Source: Planctomycetota bacterium
GTDB lineage: Bacteria; Planctomycetota; Phycisphaerae; Sedimentisphaerales; Anaerobacaceae
Assembly (NCBI GenBank): GCA_022567055.1
Contig: JADFHU010000447.1
Location: 1-5,329, forward strand
Direction of reading: 5' to 3'
DNA: 5,329 nucleotides
Below, one piece after another: positions 1 through 2,358 of this stretch. The first letter of the stretch is position 1; the number at the start of each line of letters is the position of its first letter. The translations under genes and the position numbers were made by a program. The notes beneath the pieces are model-generated. The model was not told where the DNA came from and made no database searches. It worked only from the letters and a program-made list of their open reading frames with translations.

Positions 1-50
1 GCCTTTCGACATTCTGCAGTTCCTTGTTGGATATTCTACGGTTCAAACCA
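1..50. repeat. Probable intergenic dispersed-repeat fragment (TTCGACATTC-type)
   Basis: This stretch is made of short, similar words: CGACATTC, CAGTTC, GGATATTC and ACGGTTC, spaced roughly 10-16 bases apart. That is the style of intergenic low-complexity dispersed repeats found in many environmental bacterial genomes, but I assign it by resemblance only. None of the three forward frames here resembles the RraA-family sequence that should precede the gene fragment starting near 76, so the repeat seems to have replaced the 5' part of that gene. It is cut by the left edge, so its full length is unknown. Confidence 0.35.
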
Positions 51-75
51 CCCTTGCCATCGCTTCCCAATCCCA

Positions 76-252
76 TACTACGTCCGCCCCGGAGACATCG
101 TGGTCGCCGACGGGACCGGCGTCATCGTCGTCCCCGGCGAAGAGGTCGAACGGGTGGCAGAGATCGCCTGGGACATTGCCAAGGGCGACAAAAGGGGACG
201 GCGCAGTCTATATGAGAAAATGGGCTTGGAGCTTGATGAAACCGTAAAGTAA
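76..252 (+). pseudogene. C-terminal remnant of an RraA-like / HMG-CHA aldolase superfamily protein
   Basis: Reading from 76 gives about 58 residues and a TAA stop at 250-252. Visible are the segment VRPGDIVVADGTGVIVVP and, near the end, LYEKMGLELDETVK. The PGDIVVAD-G-GV-VVP block is the hallmark C-terminal strand pair of the RraA-like fold. That fold covers RNase E regulator homologues, 4-hydroxy-4-methyl-2-oxoglutarate aldolases, and the RraA half of some hexulose-6-phosphate synthase fusions. The LYEKMG-x-x-LDETV ending is common in the Hps-associated and aldolase-type members, so an aldolase-like enzyme is more likely than a true RNase E regulator. The frame stays open to position 1, but the residues before 76 (AFRHSAVPCW and following) do not look like the family core, where a glycine-rich segment and the catalytic region are expected. 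I therefore read it as a 3' remnant joined to unrelated DNA. If the frame did continue properly outside the window it would be a partial but intact gene. The family call is fairly firm and the pseudogene status less so. Confidence 0.55.
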
Positions 253-279
253 TCCCAAACATGAAAGTGTCCAGGCATT

Positions 280-287
280 GGAGGAGG
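280..287 (+). promoter_or_regulatory. Strong Shine-Dalgarno sequence without an intact gene
   Basis: GGAGGAGG ends one base before an ATG at 289-291, giving a near-ideal ribosome binding site. It lies 27 bases after the RraA-like stop codon, the usual distance to a next gene in an operon. The reading frame it serves stops after 18 codons, so it probably marks the start of a lost gene. Confidence 0.4.
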
Positions 288-288
288 C

Positions 289-345
289 ATGACTTTCAGA
301 TTGCTCGAACGCGTGGGCTCGAAAGCCAGGGCACAACAACCTTAG
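289..345 (+). pseudogene. Aborted 18-codon reading frame, probable 5' remnant of a gene
   Basis: ATG at 289 follows a strong GGAGGAGG ribosome binding site and encodes 18 residues (MTFRLLERVGSKARAQQP) before TAG at 343-345. It is too short to assign to a family. Its position directly behind the RraA-like stop suggests it was once the next gene of the same operon, with the rest removed by a rearrangement somewhere around 310-350. That region is also where the GC-rich DNA on the left gives way to the leftward-transcribed, lower-GC genes. A real micro-peptide cannot be excluded, but nothing in the sequence argues for one. Confidence 0.3.
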
Positions 346-348
346 TTC

Positions 349-660
349 TTAAGGGCCCTGAGGTTTGCTCGGTAGGGCTATTGGGAGTATTGGCCCAGTA
401 ACGCGACTAAGACAAGCATTTAAGATATTTTCGTCTTTTGGCGCCACTTCGGCTGCCACAAGTGACCATTTCCGTGACAAAGTAGCTTCGCTATCGAAAT
501 CTCTTTTCTGGTTTCTGTTAACCGAAATAAGGTAGATTTCTGTCTCAGTGATTGCTTCACGGACTTTGAGTGACGTTGCGATCTTTGATTCTTCGCGACC
601 TTTTCCTCCTGCTCGGAAAGCCTCCCATAGCCATCTAACGCTGTCAACGACATCACTCAT
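349..660 (-). CDS. Hypothetical protein, 103 residues, probably helical
   Basis: I do not recognise the family. The start is chosen at ATG 660 because AAGGAGA (complement of 665-671) sits at ideal distance upstream. A GTG five codons further out (675) would overlap that site. The protein begins MSDVVDSVRWLWEAFRAGGK and continues with a charged, mostly helix-compatible body (TETEIYLISVNRNQKRDFDS, LSRKWSLVAAEVAPKDENIL). No signal peptide, membrane segment or cysteine cluster is visible. The last ~18 residues (after CLSR) turn proline- and glycine-rich and read unlike the rest, so the original C-terminus may have been replaced at a junction near 400. It is the last of the leftward genes, 77 bases after the stop of the membrane segment at 738, so it may be co-transcribed with it or have its own promoter. 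GC near 421-480 is about 47%, higher than the genes before it and lower than the helicase. Confidence 0.6.
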   Translation of the reverse strand: MSDVVDSVRWLWEAFRAGGKGREESKIATSLKVREAITETEIYLISVNRNQKRDFDSEATLSRKWSLVAAEVAPKDENILNACLSRVTGPILPIALPSKPQGP

Positions 661-737
661 CGAATCTCCTTCCACCGAACGATAAGATCATTCGACCGAA
701 AATCGCGAAGTGATTGAGGGTGGAATGAATCGCCAGG

Positions 738-941
738 TTATGTGTTCAATTTGTTGTTATACCTATATTGCGACACAGCAGCAAACAGCCTACAAAGGCA
801 AATTCCAATTCCAAAATACATGAATGCACTTAATGTCAATATGATTGTCACCTCCGGAAGATTTAGCATAGTCTGCACTGGTTCCGCAAGGAGAACTGCT
901 GGATAACTAGCTCCAACCATGATTATCCAGGGGATGTCGTA
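738..941 (-). pseudogene. Membrane-protein segment behind an in-frame TAG (possible 60-residue small membrane protein)
   Basis: The - strand frame downstream of the TAG at 942-944 continues for 67 codons to a stop at 738-740: YDIPWII, then MVGASYPAVLLAEPVQTMLN, a hydrophobic stretch LPEVTIILTLSAFMYFGIGI and a basic tail ending RYNNKLNT. An ATG at 920 could start a separate 60-residue protein with one membrane helix, but its upstream bases (CCTGGATAATC) form at best a weak ribosome binding site. The residues before that ATG (YDIPWII) are themselves protein-like, and the preceding frame also ends in a membrane helix. I therefore prefer the view that a two-helix membrane protein was split by a nonsense mutation. 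The basic residues after the second helix would place its C-terminus in the cytoplasm by the positive-inside rule. No family is recognised. Confidence 0.4.
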
Positions 942-1779
942 CTAATGAGTACCGAATATACTACAGAGCCAGTATATAATGAGATACACTCCGGCTAAAA
1001 TGAGTCCCCATACAATACAGGCACGGTAAGTGGTTCGGCCTTTTTTTGATTGGCTAGAATCATTATAAATGTCAGTTACGCACCCATCCCCTGAGACAAC
1101 AAATATTCTGTTGAAGACATGTTCAAAAGTGTACATCTTAATTGCCTGCTGATAGATCTGGGAATCCGCCAACCAATACTCATCTAGCAAACCAAGCCAC
1201 TTTGGAGCCAGGTAGATCTTTACACTTAGCATGTTTTTCTGTGATTCGATCATGTAGAATATTTGTTGCATTAAGAAGAATATTTGTATTTGAATTTTTG
1301 TTGTCGATTATACCAACGATTTTTCTGTTTGAATGTGCTCTTGCACGATGTACGGCTATTTCTACTTTTTCATTTGCGATGCTCAAAGTCTGTTGTGTTC
1401 CAATTGGAGGGCATGAGCTAACCAGTGATGCTACTACCTTATCAAGTTCTTTTTTATACTTTCTGGCATTGGATACCGGTACATACAGGACAAGGCATAA
1501 CGATTTACCGTCAGATATCTGGGATCCGTACTTGGTGTCGAGAGAATTGCATAGATCTATTCCAAATGTGTCTTCGGTGAATCTATTACTTGTCTTACCA
1601 TTCGAGTCAAACGAAATTGGTGTTAATTGGCTGATTTCAAGGGAAATACAAACATTGTCAACTTGAATTAATACGTCTGGAGGATCATCGACAACTTCCC
1701 CCCAAACCACCGTGGAATCATCACCTAAGGAGTTAACAAGGCAATCAACAACAAATTGTTCGTCGCATCGAAGTGTCAT
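942..1779 (-). pseudogene. Frameshifted gene of unknown function, about 278 codons when repaired
   Basis: The first frame starts at ATG 1779, the only canonical start in this open frame, with no clear ribosome binding site, and runs 199 codons to a TGA near 1180. The other part lies in a second - strand frame that ends at TAG 942-944. Removing one A from the AAA complementary to 1201-1203 joins them smoothly: LPGS from the first frame, then KWLGLLDEYWLADSQIYQQA and FNRIFVVSGDGCVTDIYN from the second, giving about 278 residues. The N-terminal part holds DPPDVLIQVD followed by SLEISQL, which resembles the strand pair of PD-(D/E)xK nuclease-like folds with the lysine replaced by serine (PPD at 33-35, E48-I-S50). 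This is inference only. The C-terminus carries a hydrophobic stretch (CIVWGLILAGVYLIIYWLC) that may be the first helix of a neighbouring membrane protein rather than part of this one. GC near 1261-1320 is about 25%, far below the helicase gene, which suggests transfer from elsewhere. A one-base assembly error is the main alternative to real decay. Confidence 0.5.
1201..1203 (-). other. Inferred frameshift site (AAA on the - strand)
   Basis: On the - strand the sequence reads TCC AAA GTG GCT TGG in the first frame, giving SKVAW and then a stop a few codons later. With one A fewer it reads TCC AAG TGG CTT GGT and continues as SKWLGLLDEYW. The second reading has normal, soluble-protein-like composition for more than 50 codons. 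The shift required is +1. The run is only three A long, so neither a typical homopolymer sequencing error nor a classical slippery site is strongly indicated. Confidence 0.45.
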
Positions 1780-1808
1780 AGCATAAAATTGATTTAGTAA
1801 GAATTATC

Positions 1809-2010
1809 TCTCCACATCATCGAATATTGAACCGACAAATTGAGACTACCGAAGGCGCCAAATCCTCGATGCTGCACTAAAAAGGGAGAAGCACTTCTCC
1901 ACATCATGGATATTGAAACCGAAAAATGGCACCGAATCCATCTCGAATCCTCATTCTCGGCCCAAAAATCTAGGGTCGAGTTCTCCACATCAAGGGAATC
2001 CGACAGATTG
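1809..2010. repeat. Degenerate tandem repeat, three units with 86-87-bp period
   Basis: TCTCCACATCA recurs at 1809, 1896 and 1982, so the spacing is 87 and then 86 bases. Units 1 and 2 share TCTCCACATCAT, then ATATTGAA-CCGA, then AATCCTC further along. Units 1 and 3 share CCGACA-ATTG-GA. The third unit fades out after about 30 bases. On the - strand each unit begins ATGATGTGGAGA or its variant, and the 29-codon period keeps one frame open from 2156 down to 1794. The array fills the spacer between the helicase stop and the start of the broken gene. It could be a decayed repeat-protein fragment, a dispersed intergenic repeat, or the repeated end of a lost mobile element. No transposase is present to support the last option. 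Confidence 0.5.
1885..1900. repeat. Perfect 7-bp inverted repeat at a repeat-unit boundary
   Basis: GGAGAAG (1885-1891) is separated by two bases from its reverse complement CTTCTCC (1894-1900). The two-base centre is too tight for a stable RNA hairpin, so a dimeric protein-binding site or chance is more likely. It spans the boundary between the first and second tandem units. Confidence 0.3.
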
Positions 2011-2358
2011 GGAAAAGAGCTGATATGTAGGTTGGTTTGTCGACTGTCAGGTGAATTGGCGATCAGCTTTGCTGAGGCCTGTACAGCCTTTGTCGCACTG
2101 CATGTGTGGCGAAGGGGTTCAGAGGAGAACAGAAATGCGACTATTTTGAGCTTCGCTCAAAGAATATTTTGCACGGGAAGAAAAGAAGATAGGCAAGGAA
2201 TGATGCCGATGCTAAAGATCCTACTCTGGCAGATGGCCGCTACAGATAGGCGGCAGCCCTTCGTGCCCTTCAAACCTTCCTTTAACATATACAATTCGAT
2301 CGAAGCTCGAACCAGGAAACGCAGACAGTATGCCTGTGAACGGTTACTGTGTGACGAC
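2011..2358. other. Spacer downstream of the helicase, no convincing gene
   Basis: I see no gene here with a credible start and protein-like composition. On the - strand a 43-codon frame beginning at an ATG near 2288 follows GGTTCGAGC-type sequence without an ordered ribosome binding site and ends at 2157. On the + strand the open frame crossing this region is mostly antisense to the helicase. The region contains a hairpin at 2145-2161, a shorter GCCGC/GCGGC stem at 2236-2254 and a near-palindrome at 2075-2089 centred on CTGTACAG. No T-rich rho-independent terminator directly follows the helicase stop at 2359. Confidence 0.45.
2145..2161 (-). other. Short stable hairpin (GCGAAGC core on the - strand)
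   Basis: TTTGAGC pairs with GCTCAAA around a three-base loop. Read on the - strand, the centre is GCGAAGC, a sequence known to form an exceptionally stable mini-hairpin in single-stranded DNA. It lies about 200 bases downstream of the helicase stop in the direction of transcription. The following bases (ATAGTCGC) are not a T-tract, so it is not a standard intrinsic terminator, although it could act as an mRNA 3'-end barrier. Confidence 0.35.

Noticed and set aside
24..215. + strand frame of 63 codons rich in arginine and proline
   Set aside because: It is an out-of-frame reading of the RraA-like fragment. The arginine-rich composition comes from reading GC-rich codons in the wrong frame.
315..342. 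Stem-like GGGCTCGAAAGCC considered as part of a tRNA or tmRNA end
   Set aside because: No acceptor stem, anticodon arm or GGTTCGA T-arm can be built around it.
2075..2089. Near-palindrome containing CTGTACAG, considered as a LexA box
   Set aside because: The gammaproteobacterial LexA site needs eight bases between CTGT and ACAG, and here there are none. It also lies downstream of the helicase, not upstream.
2145..2161. Hairpin considered as the intrinsic terminator of the helicase gene
   Set aside because: The - strand sequence after the stem is not T-rich and the distance from the stop codon is about 200 bases.
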